Shown here: one piece after another, positions 1 through 7,510 of the stretch
How the letters are laid out: every line of letters starts with the position of its first letter
Numbering within the stretch: the first letter of the stretch is position 1
Origin: Angustibacter luteus
Lineage (GTDB): Bacteria > Actinomycetota > Actinomycetes > Actinomycetales > Angustibacteraceae
Direction of reading: 5' to 3'
Length of the DNA stretch: 64,000 bases
Assembly: GCF_039541115.1 (NCBI RefSeq)
Contig: NZ_BAABFP010000004.1
Location: 174,005 to 238,004 of the forward strand
Position numbers and translations under genes: made by a program
Notes under the pieces: generated by a model
Seen by the model: only the letters and a program-made list of their open reading frames with translations
Databases searched by the model: none
Told to the model about the DNA's origin: nothing

Positions 1-182
1 CCGGGGTGGCCGCGAGCCTCGCGGTGGACGACGTGGACGAGATGACGCAGGCCGCCGTCGCAGCCGGGGCGACGATGCTGGACGCGCCCGCCGACCAGCC
101 CTGGGGCGAGCGGCAGTCGGTGCTGCTCGACCCGGACGGCCACGTGCTCTGCCTCGTCTCGCCGCTGCCGCCCGCGGCCTGA
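1..182 (+). CDS. VOC-fold (glyoxalase/bleomycin-resistance type) protein, 3' end only
   Basis: Only the last 59 codons are in the window; the gene begins upstream. The reading frame starts at base 3 and stops with TGA at 180-182. The visible part has the usual last strand-helix-strand unit of the vicinal oxygen chelate fold: a DVDEM..AVAAGAT helix followed by WGERQSVLLDPDGHVLCLVS, where the phrase DPDGH is typical of the family. Members bind a metal and act as dioxygenases, isomerases or drug-binding proteins; which one cannot be told from this fragment. The family call is fairly safe, the function unknown. Confidence 0.75.
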   Translation, partial: GVAASLAVDDVDEMTQAAVAAGATMLDAPADQPWGERQSVLLDPDGHVLCLVSPLPPAA

Positions 183-185
183 CTC

Positions 186-791
186 CTACCCGGCCTCCAG
201 CGCGATCAGCAGCAGCTTGGCCGCCTCGCCGCCGCCGTACTGCCCGGGCGAGCCGTCGCTGCGCACCACCCGGTGGCAGGGCAGCACCAGCGGGAGCGGG
301 TTCTTGGCGCAGGCACTGCCCACCGCCCGTACCGCGCGCGGGTTGCCGACCGCCGCGGCCACGGTCGCGTAGCTGGCCGTGTGGCCGTAGCCGATATCGG
401 TCAGGTGCTCGATGACGGCCCGCCGGAACCCGTGCGCCAGCTGCAGGTCCAGCGGCAGGTCGAAGCGGGTCCGGCGTCCAGCGAAGTACTCGTCGAGCTC
501 GCGCGCCACGGGGTCGAGCCGGCTGGGGGCGTTGAGCACCCGCGGGCTGACGTCGTCCGCGAGCTGCTCGAGGACGTGCGCGTGCCCCTCGCGCTCGAAG
601 GACACCTTGACCAGTCCGCGCTCGGTCGCCGCGAGCAGCAGCGGCCCGACCGGGGAGTCGACCGTCCGGTAGGCGACGTCCAGCACGCCGTCGGCGGCGG
701 CGCGGGCGGCGAGCCGCTGGTGCAGCCGGGCGAGGACCGCGTCGTCCCGCTCGGGCAGTGACGCGAACAGGTCGCTGGTGCGCGTGCTCAT
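186..791 (-). CDS. ogt: Methylated-DNA--protein-cysteine methyltransferase
   Basis: 201-residue suicide repair protein that moves a methyl group from O6-methylguanine (or O4-methylthymine) in DNA to its own cysteine. The active-site motif PCHRV is present with the acceptor Cys at about residue 172. The helix-turn-helix region (FRRAVIEHLTDIGYGHTASYATVAAAVGNPRAVRAVGSACAKNP region, residues about 128-170) contains the GNPRAVRAVG recognition-helix and Arg-finger segment. Start ATG at 791 was chosen because its first bases overlap the stop of the ECF sigma gene (ATGA), indicating translational coupling. The open frame continues upstream through the sigma gene, but that part is not coding. Coupling to a sigma factor suggests the repair gene is made together with its transcriptional activator. 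Confidence 0.93.
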   Translation of the reverse strand: MSTRTSDLFASLPERDDAVLARLHQRLAARAAADGVLDVAYRTVDSPVGPLLLAATERGLVKVSFEREGHAHVLEQLADDVSPRVLNAPSRLDPVARELDEYFAGRRTRFDLPLDLQLAHGFRRAVIEHLTDIGYGHTASYATVAAAVGNPRAVRAVGSACAKNPLPLVLPCHRVVRSDGSPGQYGGGEAAKLLLIALEAG

Positions 792-1288
792 GCTCGAACC
801 TCCTGTGCGGCAACGGCGGTGCGCATCGCCTTGATGCCGTCCGCGGCCGCGCGACGGGCCGCGTCGGCCGTCCCGCCGACGATGGCGGCGACCTCGGCGT
901 ACGGCAGCCCGACGAGGTGGTGGTAGGCGACGCAGGCGCGCTGCTTGGGCGGCAGGTGCTGCAGGACCGGCCACACGTCCGACTCCCAGAGCGCAGCCGG
1001 GGCCTCGGTGACGCGCTCGGGCAGCGTGTCGGTCGGGCGCGGACGCCGGGCCGCCGCCCGGATCTGGTCGATCGCCTTGCGGTGCGCGATGGTGACCAGC
1101 CAGCCCTGGACGTCGCTGTCCGGACGCAGCCGGGGGTAGGCCTGCAGCGCGGACAGGAAGGTCTCGGACCAGGCGTCGTCCGCGGCGTCCGGGCCGACGA
1201 CGGCGCGGCACACCCGCAGCACCATCGGTCCGTACCGGGTGACCACCGTCTCGAAGGGTTCGAGGCTCACACCAGGTAAACGTGCCAC
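788..1288 (-). CDS. ECF-type RNA polymerase sigma factor
   Basis: 166-residue group IV sigma factor. Region 2 (residues about 10-75) contains the helix pattern AADDAWSETFLSALQAYPRL followed by the DNA-melting helix VQGWLVTIAHRKAIDQIRA. Region 4 (about 105-160) has LPPKQRACVAYHHLVGLPYAEVAAIVGGTADAARRAAADGIKAMR, the -35 reading helix-turn-helix. It has no C-terminal extension and there is no anti-sigma gene beside it. The 3' end overlaps ogt by four bases, so both are probably one transcript. Alkylation-linked control of ogt is an inference from that overlap only. The start is ATG at 1288, just after the hemerythrin gene stop. Confidence 0.88.
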   Translation of the reverse strand: MARLPGVSLEPFETVVTRYGPMVLRVCRAVVGPDAADDAWSETFLSALQAYPRLRPDSDVQGWLVTIAHRKAIDQIRAAARRPRPTDTLPERVTEAPAALWESDVWPVLQHLPPKQRACVAYHHLVGLPYAEVAAIVGGTADAARRAAADGIKAMRTAVAAQEVRA

Positions 1289-1318
1289 ACCCGCCGAACG
1301 TGAGGTGGCCCGACCCGA

Positions 1319-1831
1319 TCAGCTGTTGCGCTCGACGTACCCCTCGGGGTCCTTGTCCCGTGGGGTGATGCCCTCGGCCGCCTTCTGCGACTCGTAGCGC
1401 AGGAACTGCACCGCGATGTCGTGCCGCAGCTGCAGCGAGGCGTGCAACCGGAAGTCCGCGAGGTCCTGGCGCTCCTCCTCGCCCATGTGGTCGTCGTTCT
1501 CCAGGCGAGCCTTGGCGATCGCCTCCCACCAGGGGGCGCTGCCGGCCCGGTGCTCGGCCGCGTCGCGGACGCCGTCGCGGATCTTGTTGTGGTCCTTGAC
1601 CGCGTCCTCGACCTCCTCCTCGACGGAGTCCGCGTCCGCCTCGCCCGTCCCGAGCTTCAGCAGGTGCGGGTAGAAGTAGAGCTCCTCGGCCTCCGCGTGG
1701 ACCTCCAGCAAGATCGCGAGCCGCTGCCAGATCGCGGACGCCGTCTCGGTGTCGTCGCGCACCTCGTCGAGCATCGCGAACATCCGCCGCTGCTCCATGT
1801 GCTGGTGCAGGATCACCTCAGTGATGTCCAC
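1319..1831 (-). CDS. Hemerythrin HHE cation-binding domain protein
   Basis: 170-residue cytoplasmic protein built of the four-helix hemerythrin fold, which holds a di-iron centre. The expected ligands are present in order: H9 and H11 near the start (ILHQHMEQRR), VHAEAEELYFYPH, KDHNKIRD, and NDDHMGEEER. These proteins sense or store oxygen, nitric oxide or iron; this one has no fused domain to say which. It lies 30 bases upstream of the ECF sigma gene on the same strand and may share its transcript, which would make a small stress operon (hemerythrin, sigma, ogt). Confidence 0.88.
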   Translation of the reverse strand: MDITEVILHQHMEQRRMFAMLDEVRDDTETASAIWQRLAILLEVHAEAEELYFYPHLLKLGTGEADADSVEEEVEDAVKDHNKIRDGVRDAAEHRAGSAPWWEAIAKARLENDDHMGEEERQDLADFRLHASLQLRHDIAVQFLRYESQKAAEGITPRDKDPEGYVERNS

Positions 1832-1868
1832 GTCTCACTCCTCCGGTCGGCCACGGGGCCGCCCGGGG

Positions 1869-2642
1869 TCAGAGTCGGCGGCCGCTCAGCAGTCTGGTGG
1901 CCGCCGCGCGCCAGTGCGAGTTGGAGCACGACGTGTAGTGCGTCCAGGACGCGCCGAGCTGGATCGCCATGCAGTCGGCGGCCCGCTCGGCACCGGTCAT
2001 GCCCGACCCGCCGAAGACCCGGTTGGTCGCCGACATCATCGCGGGGTAGCTGCCGCCGTAGGCGCGGACCGACAGGATGTGCGACCACTCGTGGCGAACC
2101 ACGGCATCGAGCACGGACGACGGGACGCCGGGGTTGATGTAGACGTTGTTGCTCGCCAGATCCGTTGCGCCGTAGTGCCCGTAGCGCCCGGTCGAGATCC
2201 AGTTGGCCGGCCGGTGGGCGGCGTAGCCCGGGATGCGCGAGATCGCCTGCTGCAGGGACGAGCTGCCGCCGCCACCCGAGGGACGGGCCGCCGACGCCTT
2301 CGCCCGAGCGGCCTTCGCCTTCGCCTTCGCCTTCACCGCTGCCTCGTGCGTCGCCTTCGCCTTGGCCGCCTCGACCCGCGCCGACCGGCGCGCCGCAACG
2401 ACAGCGGCGTACAGCGGCACCGCCCGCCGGACGTGCGTGGGTGGCGCCGCTGCGTCGTCGACGGTCAGCACCAGCCTCGTCGTGAAGGCGTGCGGGGACA
2501 GCGAGAAGTCAGCCAGGCGGATGGTCGTGCCGGCCGCGCGCTCGTGTGTCGGCGCGGCCGCGGCGGTGGTCGTGGCACCGACGGGGAGGAGCACCAGCGC
2601 GGCGAGGACCGCCACCCGTCTCACTCCGCGCGATGCTGCCAT
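1869..2642 (-). CDS. Secreted protein with HEXXH metallopeptidase-like motif
   Basis: 257 residues. An N-terminal Sec signal peptide (RRVAVLAALVLLPVGATTTAAAA, cleavage near residue 30) is followed by a basic Ala/Lys-rich stretch (residues about 85-120, repeated AKAKAK) and a Gly/Ser linker. The C-terminal domain (about 125-257) contains VVRHEWSHIL with H184, E185 and H188 matching the zincin HEXXH pattern, and GAERAADCMA about 30 residues later, whose acidic residues could supply the third metal ligand. Four cysteines in the last part may form disulfides. The family is common in actinobacteria without a known substrate. Zinc protease activity is inferred from the motif only. Confidence 0.75.
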   Translation of the reverse strand: MAASRGVRRVAVLAALVLLPVGATTTAAAAPTHERAAGTTIRLADFSLSPHAFTTRLVLTVDDAAAPPTHVRRAVPLYAAVVAARRSARVEAAKAKATHEAAVKAKAKAKAARAKASAARPSGGGGSSSLQQAISRIPGYAAHRPANWISTGRYGHYGATDLASNNVYINPGVPSSVLDAVVRHEWSHILSVRAYGGSYPAMMSATNRVFGGSGMTGAERAADCMAIQLGASWTHYTSCSNSHWRAAATRLLSGRRL

Positions 2643-2864
2643 GCCAGACCACCCCTAGTCCCGTGGGCGCCACTCGATCGGTGGCACTACATCGGGCCTC
2701 GGCAGGTTCCGTCAGCATCTTGAACCATGACGGTCCACGCCGTGGATGGCGTCCGCGACCGATTCTGCACGGTTTGCCGAGCCAGGACCAGAGTCGATCT
2801 CAGAAAGTGAGAGACGCAAGTCCCTGTCATGTGCTATTGGCGCGTGCAGGACAGGGCGTGGGTC
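2643..2864. other. Intergenic spacer between secreted protein and LacI gene
   Basis: About 220 bases. The left end holds the upstream region of the secreted protein gene, which is read to the left; the right end is the 3' flank of the LacI gene, also read to the left. No coding pattern, strong hairpin or clear operator was seen here. Confidence 0.5.
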
Positions 2865-3908
2865 CTAGTCGTCGACGGCGCGGGTGGACTGCCGGACCAC
2901 CAGACGGGTCGGCAGCGGGATGTCCTCGGTGAGGGTGTCGGGTTCCTCGACCGCGATCAGCACCTTCTGCATGATGATCTCGCCGAGCGTCGCGAAGTCC
3001 TGCCGGATCGTCGTCAGCGGCGGGAAGAGGTACCCCGCCTCGGGCACGTCGTCGAAACCGACCACGCTGACGTCGCGCGGGACCTGCAGCCCCCGCTCGC
3101 GCAGCGCCGACAGCAGTCCGATGGTCATGTGGTCGTTGCCCACGAAGACCGCGACACCGGGCTCGATGTCCAGACCAGAGCCGAGGCGGTGCCCGCTCGC
3201 CGCCGACCAGTCGCCGAAGAGCGGCTCGGGGATCTCCAGGCGGTGCCCGGCCAGCTCGTCCCGCCAGCCCCGCACCCGCTCGACGGCGTCGAGCGCGGTC
3301 CTCGGGCCCGCGACGTGCAGGATCCGGGTGTGCCCCAGCTCGACGAGGTGCCGGACGGCGGTGCGCGCCCCGCGGTACTGGTCGATGGACACGATCATCG
3401 GGCTGCGGCGCGGCGCCGAGGCCGCTGCCACGACAGGGATCCGCAGGTCCAGGCTGCGCACCAGCTCGAGCACGGCGATGTCGACGACGACCAGGACGAT
3501 CGCGTCCACCCGCTGGCGCAGCAGCCCGTCCACGACGGCCCGGATCGCCTTGGGGTCCTCCGACGGTGCGCTCACCGTCTCCACGTTGTAGCGGGCCGCC
3601 CGCGCGGCGAAGTTGAAGTGCATCGCGATCGAGGTCGGCCCGTAGTCCGAGATGCCCGGCGTCACCAGGCCGATCGACCGAGTGCGCCGGGTCACCAGGG
3701 CGCGGGCGGCCGGAGAGGGGCTGTACTGCAGCTGCGCGATGGCCTGCTCGACCCTCGCCCGCGTCGACGGCCGCACGTTGGGCAGGTCGTTGATGACGCG
3801 CGAGACGGTCTGGTGGGACACCCCGGCCAGGCGAGCCACGTCGAAGATGTTGGCGGTGCGTCCCGGGCCGGGCTTGCCGTCGCCGCCCGCCCGCCGCGGC
3901 TCACTCAT
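2865..3908 (-). CDS. LacI-family transcriptional regulator closing the sugar transporter operon
   Basis: 347 residues. The N-terminal helix-turn-helix is complete: NIFDVARLAGVSHQTVSRVINDLPNVRPSTRARVEQAIAQL (residues about 20-60), with the hinge YSPSPAARALVTRRT. The rest is a periplasmic-binding-protein-like sensor domain (SIGLVTPGISDYGP through FDDVPEAGYLFPPLTTIRQD). Its start overlaps the end of the preceding ATPase gene by eight bases, so it is translated from the transporter mRNA. It resembles the regulator at 10359-11360 in the HTH, with VSxQTVSRV in both, so the two may read related operators. The ligand is not evident; a sugar handled by this locus is the reasonable guess. Confidence 0.92.
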   Translation of the reverse strand: MSEPRRAGGDGKPGPGRTANIFDVARLAGVSHQTVSRVINDLPNVRPSTRARVEQAIAQLQYSPSPAARALVTRRTRSIGLVTPGISDYGPTSIAMHFNFAARAARYNVETVSAPSEDPKAIRAVVDGLLRQRVDAIVLVVVDIAVLELVRSLDLRIPVVAAASAPRRSPMIVSIDQYRGARTAVRHLVELGHTRILHVAGPRTALDAVERVRGWRDELAGHRLEIPEPLFGDWSAASGHRLGSGLDIEPGVAVFVGNDHMTIGLLSALRERGLQVPRDVSVVGFDDVPEAGYLFPPLTTIRQDFATLGEIIMQKVLIAVEEPDTLTEDIPLPTRLVVRQSTRAVDD

Positions 3909-5415
3909 CGAACTCGTCCGGTCGTGCCACCAGCGCGGTCAGGGTGTCGGCGTTCAGCGAGTCGGACGGCACGACGTCCACGACGCGTCCGTCCATCAGG
4001 ATCGCGACGCGGTGCCCGACGCGCAGCACCTCCTCCAGCTCGGCGGAGATGAACATGACGGAGAGCCCGTTGCCCGCGAGCTCGCCCACCAGGTTCTGCA
4101 CCTCGACCTTGGCGCCGATGTCGATCCCGCGGGTCGGCTCGTCCAGCACCAGGACGCGCGGCGACAGCGCCAGCAGCCGGGCGAGGAGGACCTTCTGCTG
4201 GTTGCCGCCGGACAACGTGCCGGCGGGGCGGTCCGGGTCCGCGGGACGGATGTCCAGCGCGTCGATCCAGCTGAGCGCGAGCTCGCGCTGCCGGGACGAC
4301 CGGATCCGGCGCAGCATCCCGCGCTCGGCCTGCAGCGCGAGCGTGATGTTCTCCATGACGCTCAGCTCGCTGATGATGCCCTCGGCCCGCCGGTTCTCCG
4401 AGGAGTACACGACGCCGAGGGACATCGCCGACCGTGGTCCACCGAAGCTCTCCGCCTGACCCTGGATGTGGATGATCCCCCCATCCAGCTTGTCGATCCC
4501 CGTGATCGCGCGGGCGAGCTCGGTGCGACCGGAGCCGAGGAGCCCGGCCACCCCGAGCACCTCGCCCTCCATGAGGTCGACGTCCGCGCCGCTGATGCCG
4601 GCGCCGACGCTCACCCCGCGGGCGCTCAGGAACGGACGCCGGTCGTCCTCGACCACGTGCAGCCGCGGTTTGGCCCGCAGCGACTCCGCGCTGCGGCCGA
4701 GCATCGCCTGCACCAGGTCGATGCGCAGCAGCTCCTTGGTCAGGAACTCGCCCACCAGCTTGCCGTCGCGCAGGACGGTCACCCGGTCGCTGATCTCGTA
4801 GACCTGGTCGAGGAAGTGCGAGACGAACAGGATCGCCACGCCGCGCTGCTTGAGGTCACGGATCACCCGGAAGAGCTCCGCGCACTCGTCCAGGTCCAGG
4901 CTCGACGTCGGCTCGTCGAGCACCAGTACCCGGACGTCGGTCGAGATGGCGCGGGCGATGGCGACCAGCTGCTGCACCGCCAACGAGTGCCGGCCCAGCA
5001 GCGAGGCGGGATCGATGTCCAGGCCGAGGTCGCTCAGCACCTCCTGCGCCCGCCGCCGCATCTGCGCCCAGTCGATCATGGCGAACCGCCGCGGCTCGCG
5101 GCCGAGCGCGATGTTCTCCGCCACCGAGACGTTGGGCAGCAGGTCGATCTCCTGGTAGACCGAGCTGACCCCGGCCCGCTGCGCGTCGTGCGGCGTCCCG
5201 AAGGTCACGACCCCGTCACCGAGCCGCAGGACCCCGGCGGACAGCGGGAGCGCACCGGTGATCGCCTTGATCAGCGTCGACTTGCCGGCACCGTTCTCGC
5301 CCATGAGCGAGTGCACCTCACCGGGGAACATCCGGAAGTCGACCCCGTCGAGCGCCGCATCCACCCCGAAGTAGACGGTGGCTCCGGTGAGCTCCAGGAG
5401 GGGCCGCGCGTCCAT
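3901..5415 (-). CDS. Second sugar ABC transporter ATPase (double-domain, YtfR/AraG/RbsA type)
   Basis: 504 residues, the usual length for ATPases of the CUT2 carbohydrate family, with two fused nucleotide-binding domains. Domain 1 has Walker A GENGAGKST (about residue 38), a QEIDLLPN Q-loop, a divergent signature (SLAVQQLVAIARA), Walker B VLVLDEPTSSLD and the H-loop FVSHFLDQ. Domain 2 has the degenerate P-loop GLLGSGRTEL, a perfect LSGGNQQK signature and LDEPTRGID. It is the fifth gene of the operon, 29 bases after the YjfF-like permease, although the operon already encodes a complete ATPase (7507-9042). ATG 5415 gives the start expected from that paralogue. Both copies look functional. The extra copy may pair with one permease or serve another transporter. 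Confidence 0.92.
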   Translation of the reverse strand: MDARPLLELTGATVYFGVDAALDGVDFRMFPGEVHSLMGENGAGKSTLIKAITGALPLSAGVLRLGDGVVTFGTPHDAQRAGVSSVYQEIDLLPNVSVAENIALGREPRRFAMIDWAQMRRRAQEVLSDLGLDIDPASLLGRHSLAVQQLVAIARAISTDVRVLVLDEPTSSLDLDECAELFRVIRDLKQRGVAILFVSHFLDQVYEISDRVTVLRDGKLVGEFLTKELLRIDLVQAMLGRSAESLRAKPRLHVVEDDRRPFLSARGVSVGAGISGADVDLMEGEVLGVAGLLGSGRTELARAITGIDKLDGGIIHIQGQAESFGGPRSAMSLGVVYSSENRRAEGIISELSVMENITLALQAERGMLRRIRSSRQRELALSWIDALDIRPADPDRPAGTLSGGNQQKVLLARLLALSPRVLVLDEPTRGIDIGAKVEVQNLVGELAGNGLSVMFISAELEEVLRVGHRVAILMDGRVVDVVPSDSLNADTLTALVARPDEFDE

Positions 5416-5444
5416 CGGGCCATTATGGTCCGCGCGCGCGACCT

Positions 5445-6464
5445 CTATCGTCGACGCTCCGACCGCACGACGATCACCCGTTGGACGACGATGAAGAGCA
5501 GCAGCAGGAGGCCGATGATGATCCGGGTCCACGCCTGCTCGGCGCCCATGAAGGAGATCACCGTCTTGATGGTGCCGTAGACGAACACCCCGATCATCGA
5601 CCCGAGCACGTACCCGGTGCCGCCGGACAGCAGCGTGCCGCCGATGACCACCGCAGCGATCACGTCCAGCTCGGTGCCGATCCCGTTGCGGGGGTAGCCG
5701 GCCCCCGAGTACGCGGTCAGCACCAGCCCGGCCAGTCCGCCGCAGGCGCCGCTGATCACGTACACCAGCACCTTGGTCCGGGCCACCTCCAGACCCATCA
5801 GCCGCGCGGACTGCTCGTTGCCGCCGACCGCGTAGATGGTCCGCCCGAACCGGGTGGCGACCATGACGAAGGCGCCGACGAGGACGACCAGCAGCGCGAT
5901 GATCCCGGTCGGCGTGATGTACCACTGGCCGACGGCGAACCGCTTCGTCTCCAGCCACAGCACGCCGGAGTGCTCGACCCGGACCGACTTCAGGCTCACC
6001 ACGTAGGCGAGCCCACGCGCCAGGAACAGACCGGCCAGCGAGGCGATGAACGGCTGCACGTCGAAGAACTGCACGAGGACGCCGATGACCAGCCCGATGG
6101 CGGCGCCGACGAGGATGGTCAGCGGCACCACCAGGTACGGGCTGACGCCCGCGCTGAGCAGCTTCGCGCACAGGATCCCGGTCAGCGCCAGCACCGACCC
6201 CACGGACAGGTCGATGCCACCGGTGACGATGACGAACGTCATCCCCACCGCGAGGATGAGCAGGAAGGCGTTGTCCAGCAACAGCGCCGACATGTTCAAC
6301 GGCGTGACGAAGTTGCCGAAGTAGAGCTGGGCACCGACCAGCAGCAGCACGAAGATCGTGACCGCGGCGAACGTCGGCATCAGCGAGGAGCGGCGGCTCA
6401 GGAACGCGCGGAGCGCCGAGGGGAACCCCGCGAGGCGCCGGCCGTCAGCGGTGATGCTGCTCAT
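5445..6464 (-). CDS. yjfF: Sugar ABC transporter permease, YjfF-like
   Basis: 339-residue integral membrane subunit with about nine or ten hydrophobic helices. The CUT2 permease signature is clear: LLDNAFLLILAVGMTFVIVTGGIDLSVGSVLALTG (residues about 63-97) and the later IGGTLLSGGTGYVLGS coupling segment. It matches the YjfF member of the E. coli galactofuranose importer YtfQRT-YjfF, remembered from family knowledge. ATG 6464 overlaps the stop of the preceding YtfT-like gene (ATGA), so the two permeases are translationally coupled and probably form a heterodimeric channel. Some bacteria use the same four-gene type for L-arabinose, which fits the ara genes next door. Confidence 0.9.
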   Translation of the reverse strand: MSSITADGRRLAGFPSALRAFLSRRSSLMPTFAAVTIFVLLLVGAQLYFGNFVTPLNMSALLLDNAFLLILAVGMTFVIVTGGIDLSVGSVLALTGILCAKLLSAGVSPYLVVPLTILVGAAIGLVIGVLVQFFDVQPFIASLAGLFLARGLAYVVSLKSVRVEHSGVLWLETKRFAVGQWYITPTGIIALLVVLVGAFVMVATRFGRTIYAVGGNEQSARLMGLEVARTKVLVYVISGACGGLAGLVLTAYSGAGYPRNGIGTELDVIAAVVIGGTLLSGGTGYVLGSMIGVFVYGTIKTVISFMGAEQAWTRIIIGLLLLLFIVVQRVIVVRSERRR

Positions 6465-7510
6465 GCCGCGACCTTCGCCTTCTCGACCTGGGAGCCGGTT
6501 TCTCGGGCCCGACCTCGTCGCACGAGCGAGCCGGCCACCCGGTGCACGCGCGGCGCCTGGATCAGCACGACGAGGATCACCACGGCGGCGAAGAACACCG
6601 GCGCCTCCGCCGACGGGACGCCGAGGAAGAGGATCGTGGACTGCAGGGTCTGGATGATGAGCACCCCGATGACCGTGCCGGCGATGCTGAACTTCCCGCC
6701 CAGCAACGACGTCCCGCCCAGCACGACGGCCAGGATCGCGTACAGCTCGATCAGCTCGCCGGCGGCGTTGGCGTCCGCCGCCATGATGTTCGAGCTGTAG
6801 ATGATGCCGGCGACGCCGGCCAGGCCGGCGCTCGCGACGTACGCGGTGAAGATGATCCCGCGGGAGCGGACGCCGGCCAGCCGGCTCGCCTCGGGGTTGA
6901 TGCCCACCGCCTCGGTGAGCACTCCCAACGCGGTACGGCGTTCCACCAGGGCCACGACGACGATCGCGACCACCGCGATGATGAACGCGAACGGCACCCA
7001 GAACAGGTAGCCGCTCGCGAAGTACTTCAGCGGCGGGCTGACGACCGTGGTGATGAAGCCGCCGGTGATCAGCAGCGCCACGCCGCGGCCGGCCAGCATC
7101 AGCACCAGCGTCGCGATGATCGGCTGGATCTTCGCGACCGCCACCAGGAAGCCGTTCCACACCCCGAGCAGGAGCGAGAGGCCGACGCCGGCCGCCATCG
7201 CCATCAGGACCGTACCGAGACTGCCCGAGCTGCCCGACCCGTCGATGATGGTGAGGGTGACGGCGCCGGAGATCGCCATGACCGCGCCGACGGACAGGTC
7301 GATGCCCCGGGTGGCGATGACCAGGGTCATCCCCAGCGCGACCAGCATCAGCGGGGCGCTCTGCCGCAGGATGTCGATCGGGGCGCCGTACAGCTCGCCC
7401 TCGCGGAGCGTCACCTTGATGAACCTCGGGCGCACCGCCGTGTTCAGCGCGATCAGCGCGATCAGGCAGGCGACCGGCCAGAACAGGTGGTGCTTCGTCA
7501 CTCGCGTCAC
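6461..7510 (-). CDS. ytfT: Sugar ABC transporter permease, YtfT-like
   Basis: 349-residue integral membrane protein. It carries the YtfT-type phrase REGELYGAPIDILRQSAPLMLVALGMTLVIATRGIDLSVGAVMAISGA and the downstream AILAVVLGGTSLLGGKFS segment that contacts the ATPase. The start is GTG at 7510, overlapping the stop of the ATPase gene (GTGA); the end overlaps the YjfF-like gene. This chain of four-base overlaps (ATPase, YtfT, YjfF) points to fixed stoichiometric synthesis of the transporter. It acts in the cytoplasmic membrane as one half of the sugar channel. Confidence 0.9.
   Translation of the reverse strand: MTRVTKHHLFWPVACLIALIALNTAVRPRFIKVTLREGELYGAPIDILRQSAPLMLVALGMTLVIATRGIDLSVGAVMAISGAVTLTIIDGSGSSGSLGTVLMAMAAGVGLSLLLGVWNGFLVAVAKIQPIIATLVLMLAGRGVALLITGGFITTVVSPPLKYFASGYLFWVPFAFIIAVVAIVVVALVERRTALGVLTEAVGINPEASRLAGVRSRGIIFTAYVASAGLAGVAGIIYSSNIMAADANAAGELIELYAILAVVLGGTSLLGGKFSIAGTVIGVLIIQTLQSTILFLGVPSAEAPVFFAAVVILVVLIQAPRVHRVAGSLVRRGRARETGSQVEKAKVAA

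Noticed and set aside
788-1288. This ECF sigma as the factor for the TGTCGA promoters at 18.3 kb
   Set aside because: It is 166 residues without the long C-terminal extension of ECF42 proteins and has no TGTCGA element in front of its operon.
792-1529. Upstream continuation of the ogt reading frame as a long fusion protein
   Set aside because: The translated part is Arg/Gly-rich shadow sequence over the sigma and hemerythrin genes, without domain sense; the ATG at 791 and ATGA overlap explain ogt.
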